Below are positions 10,123-18,528 of a stretch of 64,000 bases of DNA, in pieces (position 1 is the stretch's first letter; the number at the start of each line of letters is the position of its first letter). The notes beneath the pieces are model-generated. The model was not told the origin of the DNA and searched no databases. It was given only the letters and a program-made list of their open reading frames with translations. This DNA comes from Sinorhizobium numidicum. GTDB taxonomy: Bacteria > Pseudomonadota > Alphaproteobacteria > Rhizobiales > Rhizobiaceae. The position numbers were made by a program, and so were the translations under genes. The stretch is from NCBI RefSeq assembly GCF_029892045.1, contig NZ_CP120367.1, forward strand, positions 1,178,001 through 1,242,000. The letters are read 5' to 3'.

Positions 10123-10668
10123 ATGACCGCCTTCGCCAATTCTGCAGACATCCTGAAGACCACCAAGCTTGCCCCCGACTCCCAGCCAGTCGGCCATGCC
10201 GGCTTGAAGATCGCGATGCGCAACGTCGCCGGCGGCGTGTCTGTCGTCACCGCCGGCTATGGAGCGGATCGCACCGGGGCAACCGTCACCTCGGCGACGG
10301 CCCTTTCGGTCGACCCGCCGGCGATGATCGTCAGTATCAATCGCACTTCGTCGACATGGCCAGTCATCCAGCAGCACGGCCATTTTTGCGTCAACTATCT
10401 GACGGCCGAGCAGCGCGCCATTGCCGAACGATTTGCAGGACTAGGCGGGCTCAAGGGCGTCGAACGCTATCAAGGCGCAGAATGGCTGGCCCGGCACAGC
10501 GGCGCTTCTATCCTGGTCGGCGCACTCGCCGCCATCGATTGCGAAGTGGAGGACATCATCGAGCGCCACAGTCATGCAATCATCATCGGGCGTGTTGCCG
10601 ACATTCAGACGGGTTCGGGCGAACCGCTGGTCTACCACAACGGACAATATGGCCGCTTCAGAAGCTGA
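10123..10668 (+). CDS. Flavin reductase (FMN-binding split-barrel type)
   Basis: 181 residues of the HpaC/SsuE-like flavin reductase family, which uses NAD(P)H to make free FMNH2 for two-component monooxygenases. Motifs: MRNVAGGVSVVTAGYGADR, GATVTSATALSVDPPAMIVS, FCVNYLTAEQRAIAERFAG, and the C-terminal LVYHNGQYGRF. ATG at 10123 is chosen because AGAGG lies nine bases upstream and homology begins just after; an upstream in-frame start at 10018 would sit inside the promoter. It faces away from the SsuD-like gene, its likely client. Confidence 0.9.
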   Translation: MTAFANSADILKTTKLAPDSQPVGHAGLKIAMRNVAGGVSVVTAGYGADRTGATVTSATALSVDPPAMIVSINRTSSTWPVIQQHGHFCVNYLTAEQRAIAERFAGLGGLKGVERYQGAEWLARHSGASILVGALAAIDCEVEDIIERHSHAIIIGRVADIQTGSGEPLVYHNGQYGRFRS

Positions 10669-10773
10669 AGCGCGGATATCCCCAAAACAACGACTTCACC
10701 AGGTGATAGTCAGCACCCGCCGGGGAAATGCATACTTGACCCGATCGTCGAATTCCGCGCCTGCGTCCGCCCT

Positions 10774-12180
10774 CTACCCGGCCTTCAGGGCCGGACGTTT
10801 GCCGGTTGCGATCAGCCGCGCCGCCGCATAGGTCTGCGTGACGATTTCCGGCACCAGATCGATATCCGGCAAGCTGCCCAATCCGAGTGGCCCGATGGCG
10901 AAAAGATTGGGGGTGCGCCCTCCTTCCGCGAGCACCTCGCCGGTGGGGCTGACAGCGAGGCCGAGCTCGAGTTCGTCAGTCATCGCCAATCCCCCAGCGA
11001 AAAGGCTCCGGAACAAGGGGGCCGCGAGATCCGGCGCCGAACAGCGGCAGTCGATGACCTGATCGGCCCGCAACAGTTCCTCGCTCGACTGGCCAGCCCA
11101 GCGGACCATGAGCCCTTCCGGCAAACGGCGGCCCGCCCATCCGCGGCAAAGCACCGTTCGTCCGTCGGCAAGTTCCTGCTGAAGACGAGCGTGCACCGCC
11201 GCCGGCAAACGGTTCCTGTGACTGTCGTAAATAGCGCGCAGGTGACGATTGAATTGCCGCTTCTCCTGCGGGGACAGCGACTGCCAGAGAGAGCGCGCAC
11301 GCCGGCGAAGTCCGTTCATCGCCGACTGCCAGCCCTGTCCGCTGGCTTCTGCGTCCGCGCAGGCTTGGCGGACGAAACGCACGATCTGCCGGAGACCGAC
11401 CGGCATGGGATCGACCGGAAAACTTGGCGCCGCTGCGAGCCGTGTGTGGGTCTGCGGAAGAAATCCATGCCGTGAAAGCAACGTGATCCTGCCCGCGTAG
11501 CCGTTGTCGCGCAGCTGAAACAGACGATCAACCACGCGAATGCCGCTGCCAAGCAGGACGGCATGGCGCGGATCGACGAGCCGTCGCGCCCGAACGACGG
11601 GTGTCTCATCCCCCGAAATCTCGATGTTGCGGGGCTGGACGCCGAACCCCGTCGCAAGTACGACGACATCGCACTCGTCATTTCCCCCCTCGCGGACGAG
11701 GGTGAAGCGGCCAGTGGACAGCTTGCGCAGGGCAAGTACGGGCTCGTGGGAGAATTTCACCGTGATGTCAGAGCGGCGGGCAAGCGCTTCGGAAAACCGC
11801 TGATGGACATAATCGCTGAAAATGCCCTTCGGCACGAAAATCTGCCGAAAGCCGGGTATCGCGGCCGGAACGGCGGCACGGAATTCGTCATTGGCGCAAA
11901 GCCAGTCGTTGAAGTCGTCGGGTTGTCCGGCGGCGACCGATAGGTCCCGCACGCGACTGTTCAGTATCTCTAAACTCTGCGCCGAAGACAGCGCCTGACC
12001 ACCGTTGATCGACGGATGGGGATCGTACATCGTGAGCTGAAACGACACACGCACCGACTTCATGAGCGCGATTGCCATCATGATGCCGGAAAATCCGCGG
12101 CCGACGATGGCGAACTCCGGTTTCGAGGACAAGCTGGCCGCCGCGGGCGGCTTCGTTGCAAACAGTCCGTGAACAGTCAT
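10774..12180 (-). CDS. FAD-NAD(P)-binding protein, organosulfur cluster copy B
   Basis: 468 residues. The N-terminal Rossmann motif reads IVGRGFSGIMMAIALM, with an Arg in place of the second Gly of GXGXXG. Later segments RHAVLLGSGIRVVDRLFQL and TPNLFAIGPLGLGSLPDID correspond to the second dinucleotide site and the C-terminal FAD contact of copy A, so both are members of one flavoprotein group. Start at 12180 has AAGGAG five bases upstream; a 15-residue upstream extension is not favoured. It converges on the flavin reductase (stops 105 bases apart) and is divergent from the SfnB-type gene. Its substrate is unknown, probably linked to sulfur-compound oxidation by location. Confidence 0.75.
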   Translation of the reverse strand: MTVHGLFATKPPAAASLSSKPEFAIVGRGFSGIMMAIALMKSVRVSFQLTMYDPHPSINGGQALSSAQSLEILNSRVRDLSVAAGQPDDFNDWLCANDEFRAAVPAAIPGFRQIFVPKGIFSDYVHQRFSEALARRSDITVKFSHEPVLALRKLSTGRFTLVREGGNDECDVVVLATGFGVQPRNIEISGDETPVVRARRLVDPRHAVLLGSGIRVVDRLFQLRDNGYAGRITLLSRHGFLPQTHTRLAAAPSFPVDPMPVGLRQIVRFVRQACADAEASGQGWQSAMNGLRRRARSLWQSLSPQEKRQFNRHLRAIYDSHRNRLPAAVHARLQQELADGRTVLCRGWAGRRLPEGLMVRWAGQSSEELLRADQVIDCRCSAPDLAAPLFRSLFAGGLAMTDELELGLAVSPTGEVLAEGGRTPNLFAIGPLGLGSLPDIDLVPEIVTQTYAAARLIATGKRPALKAG

Positions 12181-12872
12181 GTGAGCTCCTTTGCGACCTG
12201 GCCGTCGCTCCTCAGTCTTGGGCAACCCCTACGCAGGACTACTTCGAGACACACAAATCGCTGCCGTTTGAATTTCGGGATCGTCAAGATCATATGCCGC
12301 TCGCCCGTCTAACGCGTGGAAGGAGAGTACGAGCAGAGGACCGCCCCGCATGCTGTCCGATCCCGCTTCTGGCGAGACATTTTCCGTTCTTGCGGCTGGC
12401 CCGGCACTTTGGCTCACGGTCATCCTTATACGGCATAGTCTATCAAGTTAGTATTTTATGACAAACATTCCGATCGGCAAGCGTTTTGTTGAATGGCCGA
12501 GCGCACCCGTTGCGTGCTCCCTGTTAGGAGCTGCAACCCTCTGAATCATCGACTATTTCCCGTTCCGTCCGCTAAACTAAACCTGCGAGCATCCGCTGCA
12601 CTCGGCCCTTTGCAGCGCTCTTCATGAACCTCGAGAGTGGAAGAAATCGCCTCGTGCGCCATACTATGTGTCGGCTTGACAGCGCAGAAGAAAAGAAAGT
12701 TCTATATCGATAATTTCTATAGAATATGCTTTCTTATGAACTGCACAAGGATCGTTCAGTGATACGGGCAAACGCCTGAGGCGGGATCGGGCACAGGCAT
12801 TAAGCGGTCCTCCGCAGGCATTCCGCTCCACGTTGCAGCCGATCACTCGTCGTGATTCACGGAGGGACCAAT
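12181..12872. other. 692-base divergent intergenic region
   Basis: No convincing ORF. It must contain promoters for the flavoprotein on the minus strand and the SfnB-type gene on the plus strand. A TTGACA at 12676-12681 is followed by an AT-rich tract with a TTCTATAGAA palindrome near 12715-12724. Another AT-rich segment (CTATCAAGTTAGTATTTTAT) lies at 12440-12459. These resemble the motif upstream of the two sulfonate loci, but degenerately. Confidence 0.4.
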
Positions 12873-14090
12873 ATGGGAACCGTCTCGCAATTCGCCGAGA
12901 AACCCAGGCCGATGGCGCACCGGATCGAAAGCGAAGAAGAGGCCTTGTCGGTCGCAACGCAGCTCGCTGCGCAAGTTGCCGCGCGCGCGAGCGAACGCGA
13001 CCTGGAGCGGGTCCTTCCTTATGAAGAGCTCGACCAGCTTGCGCAGTCCGGTCTCTTGGCCATCAGCATTCCCTCAGAGTATGAGGGCATCGACGTCTCC
13101 AACGCGGTGCTTGCCGAAGTGACGGCCATCCTTTCGGAAGCAGACAGCTCGATCGGACAGATCCCGCAAAGCCACTTCTACATTCTCGAGGCGCTTCGGC
13201 AGGATGGCACGGAGGAGCAGAAGAAATTCTTCTTCGCCCGGGCGCTCGCCGGCGACCGGTTCGCCAATGCGCTTTCGGAGACCGGCACCAGGACCGCCGG
13301 CCACTACGACACCCGTATCACCGAAGATGGCGCCGGCTATCGCATCAACGGCCGCAAATATTATTCGACCGGCGTTCTCTTCGCCGACTGGATTGCAATC
13401 TTCGCGCTTGATGCCGCCGATGAGATCACCATGTCCTTCGTTCCGCGCGGCACGGAAGGCATCCAGATCATCGACGATTGGGACAGTTTTGGCCAGCGCG
13501 TCACCGGCAGCGGCACAACCCTCTTGCAAAATGTCTATGTAAATGCGGGTTCCGTCGTCAGGCACCATCTCGGCTTCGAACAGCCGGCGACGATCGGCTC
13601 CGTCGGCCAGATCATTCACGCCGGCGTCGATCTTGGCATCGCCCGCGCCGCTTTCCGCGAAACCGTCGATTTCGTGCGCAACAGGGCGCGCCCCTGGATG
13701 GATAGCGGCATGGAGCGCGCATCGGAGGATCCATTGACGATCGCCAAGGTCGGCGAGATCGCCATACGTCTGGAGGCCGCAGCAGCCGTCATCGAGCATG
13801 CCGGCCGAAAGGTCGATATCGCCCAGATCGAGCCGACGGAGGAACACGCGACGGAAGCAAGTCTCGCCGTCGCTGCCGCCAAAGTGCTGACGACCGAAGT
13901 CGCGCTCGAGGCCACGAACACGCTCTTCGAACTTGCCGGCACCGCGTCGACGAAGGTGGCGCTCAATCTCGATCGCCATTGGCGCAATGCGCGCACCCAC
14001 ACCCTTAATGATCCGGTGCGCTGGAAATACCACGTCGTCGGCAATTATCACCTCAACGGCGTCAGGCCGCCCCGCAACGGCACGCTGTGA
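12873..14090 (+). CDS. SfnB/DszC-type acyl-CoA dehydrogenase-like flavoprotein monooxygenase
   Basis: 405 residues of the acyl-CoA-dehydrogenase fold, in the branch annotated as sulfur-acquisition oxidoreductase (SfnB family) and related to DszC. These enzymes use reduced flavin to oxidise organic sulfur compounds such as sulfones. Segments include DSSIGQIPQSHFYILEALR, FANALSETGTRTAGHYDTRI, GYRINGRKYYSTGVLFADWI and the C-terminal HWRNARTHTLNDPVRWKYH. ATG at 12873 has GGAGG about seven bases upstream; a GTG at 12852 is in frame but lacks a site. A strong terminator follows. Together with SsuD-like and flavin-reductase genes it suggests use of organosulfur compounds as a sulfur source. Confidence 0.85.
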   Translation: MGTVSQFAEKPRPMAHRIESEEEALSVATQLAAQVAARASERDLERVLPYEELDQLAQSGLLAISIPSEYEGIDVSNAVLAEVTAILSEADSSIGQIPQSHFYILEALRQDGTEEQKKFFFARALAGDRFANALSETGTRTAGHYDTRITEDGAGYRINGRKYYSTGVLFADWIAIFALDAADEITMSFVPRGTEGIQIIDDWDSFGQRVTGSGTTLLQNVYVNAGSVVRHHLGFEQPATIGSVGQIIHAGVDLGIARAAFRETVDFVRNRARPWMDSGMERASEDPLTIAKVGEIAIRLEAAAAVIEHAGRKVDIAQIEPTEEHATEASLAVAAAKVLTTEVALEATNTLFELAGTASTKVALNLDRHWRNARTHTLNDPVRWKYHVVGNYHLNGVRPPRNGTL

Positions 14091-14121
14091 TACCTGCTGT
14101 TTTGCCGCACCACGGCAAACG

Positions 14122-14149
14122 AGGATGGGCCGCGACTGCGGCCCATCCT
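14122..14149. terminator. Bidirectional hairpin terminator
   Basis: A perfect 12-base-pair stem (AGGATGGGCCGC, loop GACT, GCGGCCCATCCT) followed by GTTTCTT. It lies between the convergent SfnB-type and Rrf2 genes and could end transcription from either side. Confidence 0.75.
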
Positions 14150-14169
14150 GTTTCTTGTAAATCGGCCGT

Positions 14170-14622
14170 TCAACTGGCTTCGCTGCGAAGCGGCGCCACA
14201 ATTTGTTGCTCGCTGGCCGCAAACTGCTCGAGCGTCATATTGTCGAGGATGCCGGCCATGGCATCCCGCACGACAATCATCGACCGTCGTACATGACAGG
14301 TTTCCGGGTCCGAACAGTCGTCACAGGCTTCGTAAGCCGTGCGGCTGGCGCAACGAATTGGCGCCAGCGGGCCATCGAGAGTGCGGATCACCTGGCCGAC
14401 GCGAATCTCGGAGGCTCGGCGCGCCAGCGAATAGCCGCCACCGGGGCCCTTCTTCGAGCGCAGAAATCCAGCATTTCTGAGTTCCAGCATAATCGTGTCG
14501 AGGAACTTCTTTGGTAAGTTGTTGCGAACGGCGATATCAGTAATGAAGGCCGTCTCGCCTGGCTGCAGTTGGGCGAGGTCGACCATCGCCTTCAGACCGT
14601 ATTTTCCTTTTTTTGTCAGCAT
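14170..14622 (-). CDS. Rrf2-family transcriptional regulator
   Basis: 150 residues. The winged helix-turn-helix is at the N-terminus (MLTKKGKYGLKAMVDLAQL; ITDIAVRNNLPKKFLDTIML). The wing KKGPGGGYSLARRASEI is typical of Rrf2 proteins. Cysteines in IRCAS, YEACDDC and DPETCHVRR match the three-cysteine arrangement that binds an iron-sulfur cluster in IscR/RirA-like members, though cysteine-metabolism regulators (CymR) also belong here. Next to the organosulfur cluster, control of sulfur assimilation or sensing of Fe-S status are the two best guesses. It converges on the SfnB-type gene. Confidence 0.88.
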   Translation of the reverse strand: MLTKKGKYGLKAMVDLAQLQPGETAFITDIAVRNNLPKKFLDTIMLELRNAGFLRSKKGPGGGYSLARRASEIRVGQVIRTLDGPLAPIRCASRTAYEACDDCSDPETCHVRRSMIVVRDAMAGILDNMTLEQFAASEQQIVAPLRSEAS

Positions 14623-15009
14623 GAGGCATCGCTTTCGAGAAAAGGCAGGATGACGGAGCAGTGCGATTTTCCGCCCGCATCCCGCGACTCAACCAATGAG
14701 AAGCGATCACGCCGCTGATCTTGGGGGCCCAAAATCATCGTGATCTCGTGCCGATAGCCGCCGCCACGCCGGGGTGTCGCACCGGCTCTATGTACACTCG
14801 GCATCTTAGTTATATGTTATAGATCAACGTCATTCAGGCGGCAAGAAGTCAATTCAGTTCCTACATAGATTTACTTGGAAGCACGAACGCTCGAGCGCTC
14901 ATAGAGAGCTCCTGATCAATTGGGAACGGCGATCGAGGAATAGGTCCGAAACGCTATTTGCTGGCCTTGGCCGGCCTCGAACTGAAGAACGGACGAGAAG
15001 CCGGCATGA
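14623..15009. other. 387-base gap without a gene
   Basis: It lies between the Rrf2 start and the stop of the iron ABC-transporter ATPase, both minus strand. An AT-rich stretch near 14806-14826 (TTAGTTATATGTTATAGATC) could carry the Rrf2 promoter. No ORF, RNA or clear terminator was seen. Confidence 0.4.
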
Positions 15010-15771
15010 TCAAGCAGAGCTGATGGATTCGTCTACGATGACCACGGGGCGGCCGAGCGAGCAGGCTTCGATCCGGGCTTCGACGCGGTAGACGTTTTTC
15101 AACATCTCAGCGGTAATGAACGCGTGCGTCGGGCCGCTCGCGACCACCGAGCCGCCGCTGATCACCACCGTATCGTCGCAATAGCGAAGCGCGTGGTTCA
15201 GGTCATGCAACGCAATCAGCACAGCCATGCCCGAATGCGCAGCCAGCCGCTTCATGAAGCCGAGCACCTCGATCTGGCGGAAGAGGTCGAGCGCCGATGT
15301 GGGCTCGTCCATCAGCAGGACTTCCGGCTTGCGCACCAGCGCCTGCGCAATCGAGACGAGCTGGCGCTGGCCGCCGGAGAGTTCGCCGAGGCCACGAAAC
15401 GCCAGATCATCGATCCGGAGCGCCGAAAGCGCCCGATCGATTTCCGTAAGTTCGCCATCCTTCACCTTCCAGCCGGAACCCTGCTTCGCCGAAAGCAGCA
15501 CCGACTCATAGACGGTCAGCACCGCGTTGGCGCCGGTATCCTGCGGCATGTAGCAGATCGCCTCGCGACCTTTGGCCGTGTCCGAGAGGTGGACGAGGCC
15601 GGGACCGGCGGCAAGTCCCGCGATGCGCTTGAAGAGCGTCGACTTTCCGGCGGCATTCGGACCGATGACGGCGGTCAGGCCACCGCCTCTCAGCACTCCC
15701 GTGTTGACGCCGGACAGCACGGTGCGCCGTCCGTAGGTCGCGCCGACATCTTTGAGCGCGAGGCTTACCAT
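15010..15771 (-). CDS. Iron-siderophore-type ABC transporter ATP-binding protein
   Basis: 253 residues of the FepC/FhuC group. Walker A is AVIGPNAAGKSTLF (near residue 37), the signature is LGELSGGQRQLVSIAQALV, Walker B is VLLMDEPTSALD, and the switch His is in IALHDLNHALRYC. It powers import of a ferric chelate through the permease encoded just upstream. The ATG at 15771 lies inside the permease gene (7-base overlap), so the two are co-translated. A longer frame to 15912 is rejected because it would run through the permease. Expression is probably iron-controlled through the IRO-like box at 18478. Confidence 0.93.
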   Translation of the reverse strand: MVSLALKDVGATYGRRTVLSGVNTGVLRGGGLTAVIGPNAAGKSTLFKRIAGLAAGPGLVHLSDTAKGREAICYMPQDTGANAVLTVYESVLLSAKQGSGWKVKDGELTEIDRALSALRIDDLAFRGLGELSGGQRQLVSIAQALVRKPEVLLMDEPTSALDLFRQIEVLGFMKRLAAHSGMAVLIALHDLNHALRYCDDTVVISGGSVVASGPTHAFITAEMLKNVYRVEARIEACSLGRPVVIVDESISSA

Positions 15772-16835
15772 GACCGTCTCCTGTTGGTGAAAATCAGCGC
15801 AAAGAAGAAGGGGACGCCGACGAGCGCGGTGATGACGCCGATCGGCAGCACGGCGCCCGGAATGAGCATCTTGCTGACGACGGAGGTCACGGAGAGCAAC
15901 AGCGCACCGCAAAGGACAGAGGCGGGCAGGAAGAAACGCTGGTCTTCGCCAACCAGCATGCGGGCGATGTGAGGCCCGACGAGGCCTACGAAGCCGATGG
16001 TGCCGACGAAGGAGACGGGGATTGCCGCAAGCAGGCTCACCGTCAGCATCGTTTCCAGCCGCAGCCGACGGACATTGATGCCGAAGCTTGCTGCCTTATC
16101 GTCGCCGAGCCGAAGTGCCGTCAACGCCCAGGCGTGCCGAGCAAAGAGCGGCACCGAGACGACCAGAACGGCGCCGGTGATCCAGACCTTAGGCCAGGTC
16201 GCCTTTGTGAGGCTACCCATGGTCCAGAACACGACAGCCGCCAGCGCCTGCTCCGATGCGAGATACTCCAGTAGCGACAATGCGGCATTGAAGGTGAAGA
16301 CGAGGGCGATACCGAGAAGGACGATCGTTTCGACTGTCACGCCACGCATGGTCGAAGCGAAATGGATGAAGAGTGCTGCCACCATCGCCATCAGAAAGGC
16401 GTTGATCGGCACCATGTAGTGAACGGCCAACGGAAAGATTGCGACACCCGCAACAAGACCGAGAGCGGCCCCAAAGCCGGCAGCGGCCGAAATACCGAGC
16501 GTGAAGGGGCTGGCCAGCGGATTGGCAAGGATGGTCTGCATCTGCGCGCCCGCCACCGACAGCGAGGCGCCGACGGTGACGGCCATCAGCGCGATCGGCA
16601 TGCGGATATCCCAGATCACGACGCGTAGTTGATCGCTGACCGTTTGAGACTGGAACAGCGCCGTCAGGACATCGGCAAGCGGATAATTGGCGGGCCCGAG
16701 CGCCATGTCGACCGAAACCGACACGAAGAGCGCCGCGACAAGACAGGAAAGCATGAGCAGCCGGCGCAACACGAGGGCGCGGTAACGGCCGCGCCCCTCG
16801 GCAGCCGGCATATCATCAACGACTGCAACCATCAT
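15765..16835 (-). CDS. FecCD-family iron-siderophore permease
   Basis: 356 residues with about nine to ten hydrophobic segments. It has family signatures of the BtuC/FecCD permeases: SVAGAQMQTILANPLASPFT near residue 93, GFVGLVGPHIARMLVGED and LLLSVTSVVSKML near the C-terminus, which includes the coupling-helix region. It carries ferric chelate across the inner membrane. Usually two permease subunits form the channel, either as a homodimer or two genes; here a single gene suggests a homodimer. Its ATG overlaps the stop of the upstream pseudogene, showing that the pseudogene was once the first gene of this operon. Confidence 0.93.
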   Translation of the reverse strand: MMVAVVDDMPAAEGRGRYRALVLRRLLMLSCLVAALFVSVSVDMALGPANYPLADVLTALFQSQTVSDQLRVVIWDIRMPIALMAVTVGASLSVAGAQMQTILANPLASPFTLGISAAAGFGAALGLVAGVAIFPLAVHYMVPINAFLMAMVAALFIHFASTMRGVTVETIVLLGIALVFTFNAALSLLEYLASEQALAAVVFWTMGSLTKATWPKVWITGAVLVVSVPLFARHAWALTALRLGDDKAASFGINVRRLRLETMLTVSLLAAIPVSFVGTIGFVGLVGPHIARMLVGEDQRFFLPASVLCGALLLSVTSVVSKMLIPGAVLPIGVITALVGVPFFFALIFTNRRRSW

Positions 16836-17244
16836 TCACCCCCATGCGGCAGAGAGACGAAATAGCCCGGGCGATAGGCGACCGGGAGGAATTTCTCATG
16901 AAATTCACGGAAGGTGCGGTCCGGGTCCATGTCGGCGAAAAGCTTGGGATGGAACCATTTGGCAAATTGCTGGATCGGGATTCGCGATAAGCCGTGTAGG
17001 AATCCGGATCCTTCTTGATGAGATCGTCGCGCCAGCCGACGATCGTATCAAAGACGTGTTCGCCCTTAAGCGCGGCGGCCACATGAATCTGGCGCGCCTC
17101 CCCGAGCAGCACCCGGTTGGCCGGAAGCTCGATTTCGACCTTGCGGCCGGTGACGTCGGTGATCTCCGCCGCGTTTGACACCGCAGGGAGCGTTGCGAAA
17201 GCCAGCCAAAGAATGACCTTTAGGAAAGACTGCAGCACCGGCAT
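16832..17244 (-). pseudogene. Deleted second iron-siderophore binding-protein gene
   Basis: The first about 90 codons match the start of the intact binding protein encoded next door: a signal peptide (VILWLAFATLPAVSNAAE), then ITDVTGRKVEIELP and VGWRDDLIKKDPDSYTAYRE. After that the frame shifts. Read in the other frame the remainder is IQQFAKWFHPKLFADMDPD...GYFVSLPHGG, matching the C-terminus IQQIAKWLHPDLF...GYFVSLNVG of the neighbour. The middle, about 240 residues, is missing. So this is a tandem duplicate that lost its centre by an out-of-frame deletion. Its stop codon still overlaps the permease ATG, and its transcription and early translation could still affect the permease. Confidence 0.85.
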
Positions 17245-17264
17245 TTACAAACCTCGCAGCGTCG

Positions 17265-17292
17265 CGGCCGGAGGGCTCCTGCCCTCCGGCCG
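17265..17292 (-). terminator. Strong hairpin between binding-protein gene and pseudogene
   Basis: A 12-base-pair perfect stem (CGGCCGGAGGGC/GCCCTCCGGCCG, 4-base loop) directly after the stop of the intact binding-protein gene, without a U-run. It is probably an intra-operon hairpin that stabilises the binding-protein message and lowers downstream expression, rather than a full terminator. Confidence 0.5.
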
Positions 17293-17299
17293 TTCGTTA

Positions 17300-18433
17300 T
17301 CACTGGCCGACATTCAGGGAGACGAAGTAGCCGCTCTTGTAGGGGAGTGGCAGGAAACGCTCGTGCAGTTCCTTGAACGTCGCCTCGGGGTCGAGGTCCG
17401 TGAACAGATCCGGATGCAGCCATTTGGCGATCTGCTGGATGGCGACGAACTGGTAGGGATTGTTGTAGAACTGGTGCCAGATCGCATGAACGTTGCTGTC
17501 GCTGACCGCCTTGACGCCTGTGAAGGCCGGGCGCTTCGTCAGGTTCTCCAGCTTGCGCACCGCTTCGGCCTCATCGGCGCCATAGCCAACCCCGACCCAT
17601 GCTCCGCCAGGCACATAGCCCTCCCAGTTGCCGCCGGTGATGATGATCTGATCCGGGTTCGCAGCAATGACCTGCTCTGGATTGACCGTCCCGAACGTGC
17701 CAGGAATGATGTCCTTGGCCATATTCACGCCGCCGGCGAACTCGACCATCTTGCCGAAGTTCTCGTTGCCGAAGGACATGCAGCAATCGTCGGAATAACC
17801 GCCGGCGCGCTCGACGAAGACGAGCGGCTTCTTCGCGTCGGCCTTGGCCAGAACATCCGTCACCTTGGCAATGTTATCGGCGCGGAACTTGATGAACTCC
17901 TCGGCTTTCTCTTCCTTGCCGAGCAGTTTGCCCATGAGGCGCATGCTCGGCTCGGTGTTTTCCATCGGCTTCTCGCGAAAATCGACATAGACGAGCGGAA
18001 TGCCAACTTTTTGGAGCTTTTCGACGTAGCCCGCCTCTTCCGTGGCCGTCTTCGCATCGATGTTCATCAGGACGACATCGGGCTTCAGCGCGACCGCCTG
18101 CTCGATGTCAAACGTGCCGTCCTTCATGCCGCCGAAGGTCGGCAGTTTGGCGATCTCGGGGTACTTTGCGAGATAGGCGGCATAGCTTTCCGGGTCCGCC
18201 TTCGCCAGATCGTCGCGCCAGCCAACGACCCGCTTGAACGGCTCTTCCCTGTCGAGCGCACCGAGGAAATAGATCTGGCGCCCTTCGCCGAGTATGACAT
18301 GCTCCACCGGCACATTGACTTCGACATCGCGGCCGGTGACATCCTTCACTTTGACCGTTTCAGCGAACACCGCGGTCGACCAAAGCACGCCAAAACCCGC
18401 GGCGGCCAAGGCCGCCCTGTTGAAAAGCCTCAT
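17300..18433 (-). CDS. Periplasmic iron-siderophore binding protein
   Basis: 377 residues. Signal peptide (AALAAAGFGVLWSTAVFAE) then the TroA-like fold found in ferric-chelate binding proteins: KVKDVTGRDVEVNVPVEHVI, DIEQAVALKPDVVLMNID, and TVNPEQVIAANPDQIIITGG towards the C-terminus. It delivers a ferric complex to the FecCD permease. The Shine-Dalgarno GGAG is eight bases upstream of ATG 18433. An IRO-like TGA-N9-TCA box lies 45-59 bases upstream of the start, consistent with repression by RirA when iron is plentiful. A deleted duplicate follows in the operon. The ligand is unknown; no siderophore synthesis genes are in the window. Confidence 0.9.
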   Translation of the reverse strand: MRLFNRAALAAAGFGVLWSTAVFAETVKVKDVTGRDVEVNVPVEHVILGEGRQIYFLGALDREEPFKRVVGWRDDLAKADPESYAAYLAKYPEIAKLPTFGGMKDGTFDIEQAVALKPDVVLMNIDAKTATEEAGYVEKLQKVGIPLVYVDFREKPMENTEPSMRLMGKLLGKEEKAEEFIKFRADNIAKVTDVLAKADAKKPLVFVERAGGYSDDCCMSFGNENFGKMVEFAGGVNMAKDIIPGTFGTVNPEQVIAANPDQIIITGGNWEGYVPGGAWVGVGYGADEAEAVRKLENLTKRPAFTGVKAVSDSNVHAIWHQFYNNPYQFVAIQQIAKWLHPDLFTDLDPEATFKELHERFLPLPYKSGYFVSLNVGQ

Positions 18434-18477
18434 TGTTTTCTGCTCCGCTGAAAAATTTGCTGACTTCTAATATTTCA

Positions 18478-18492
18478 TGACTTTATCGGTCA
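18478..18492. promoter_or_regulatory. IRO-like box (RirA-type iron operator)
   Basis: TGACTTTATCGGTCA fits the TGA-N9-TCA core of IRO boxes described for the rhizobial iron regulator RirA. It sits between the divergent binding-protein gene (starting at 18433) and the methyltransferase gene (starting at 18529), so both may be iron-controlled. Confidence 0.55.
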
Positions 18493-18528
18493 ACATTTAT
18501 CTTTTAGAACGCTTCCAAACAGGGAAGA

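Noticed and set aside
10018..10123. N-terminal extension of the flavin reductase from 10018
   Set aside because: It would run through the divergent promoter region; the ATG at 10123 has a good ribosome site and matches the family start.
12676..12708. TTGACA plus AT-rich tract as a sigma-70 promoter for the SfnB-type gene
   Set aside because: The -35 is good but no -10 sits at proper spacing, so I kept it only as a remark in the gap entry.
13074..14222. Long minus-strand ORF (382 residues) opposite the SfnB-type gene
   Set aside because: It is antisense to a clear acyl-CoA-dehydrogenase-like gene, has Arg/Gly-rich composition and no domain; a codon-bias shadow in GC-rich DNA.
17117..18451. 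Plus-strand ORF of 444 residues opposite the iron binding-protein gene
   Set aside because: Fully antisense to a protein with signal peptide and family motifs; no recognisable features of its own.
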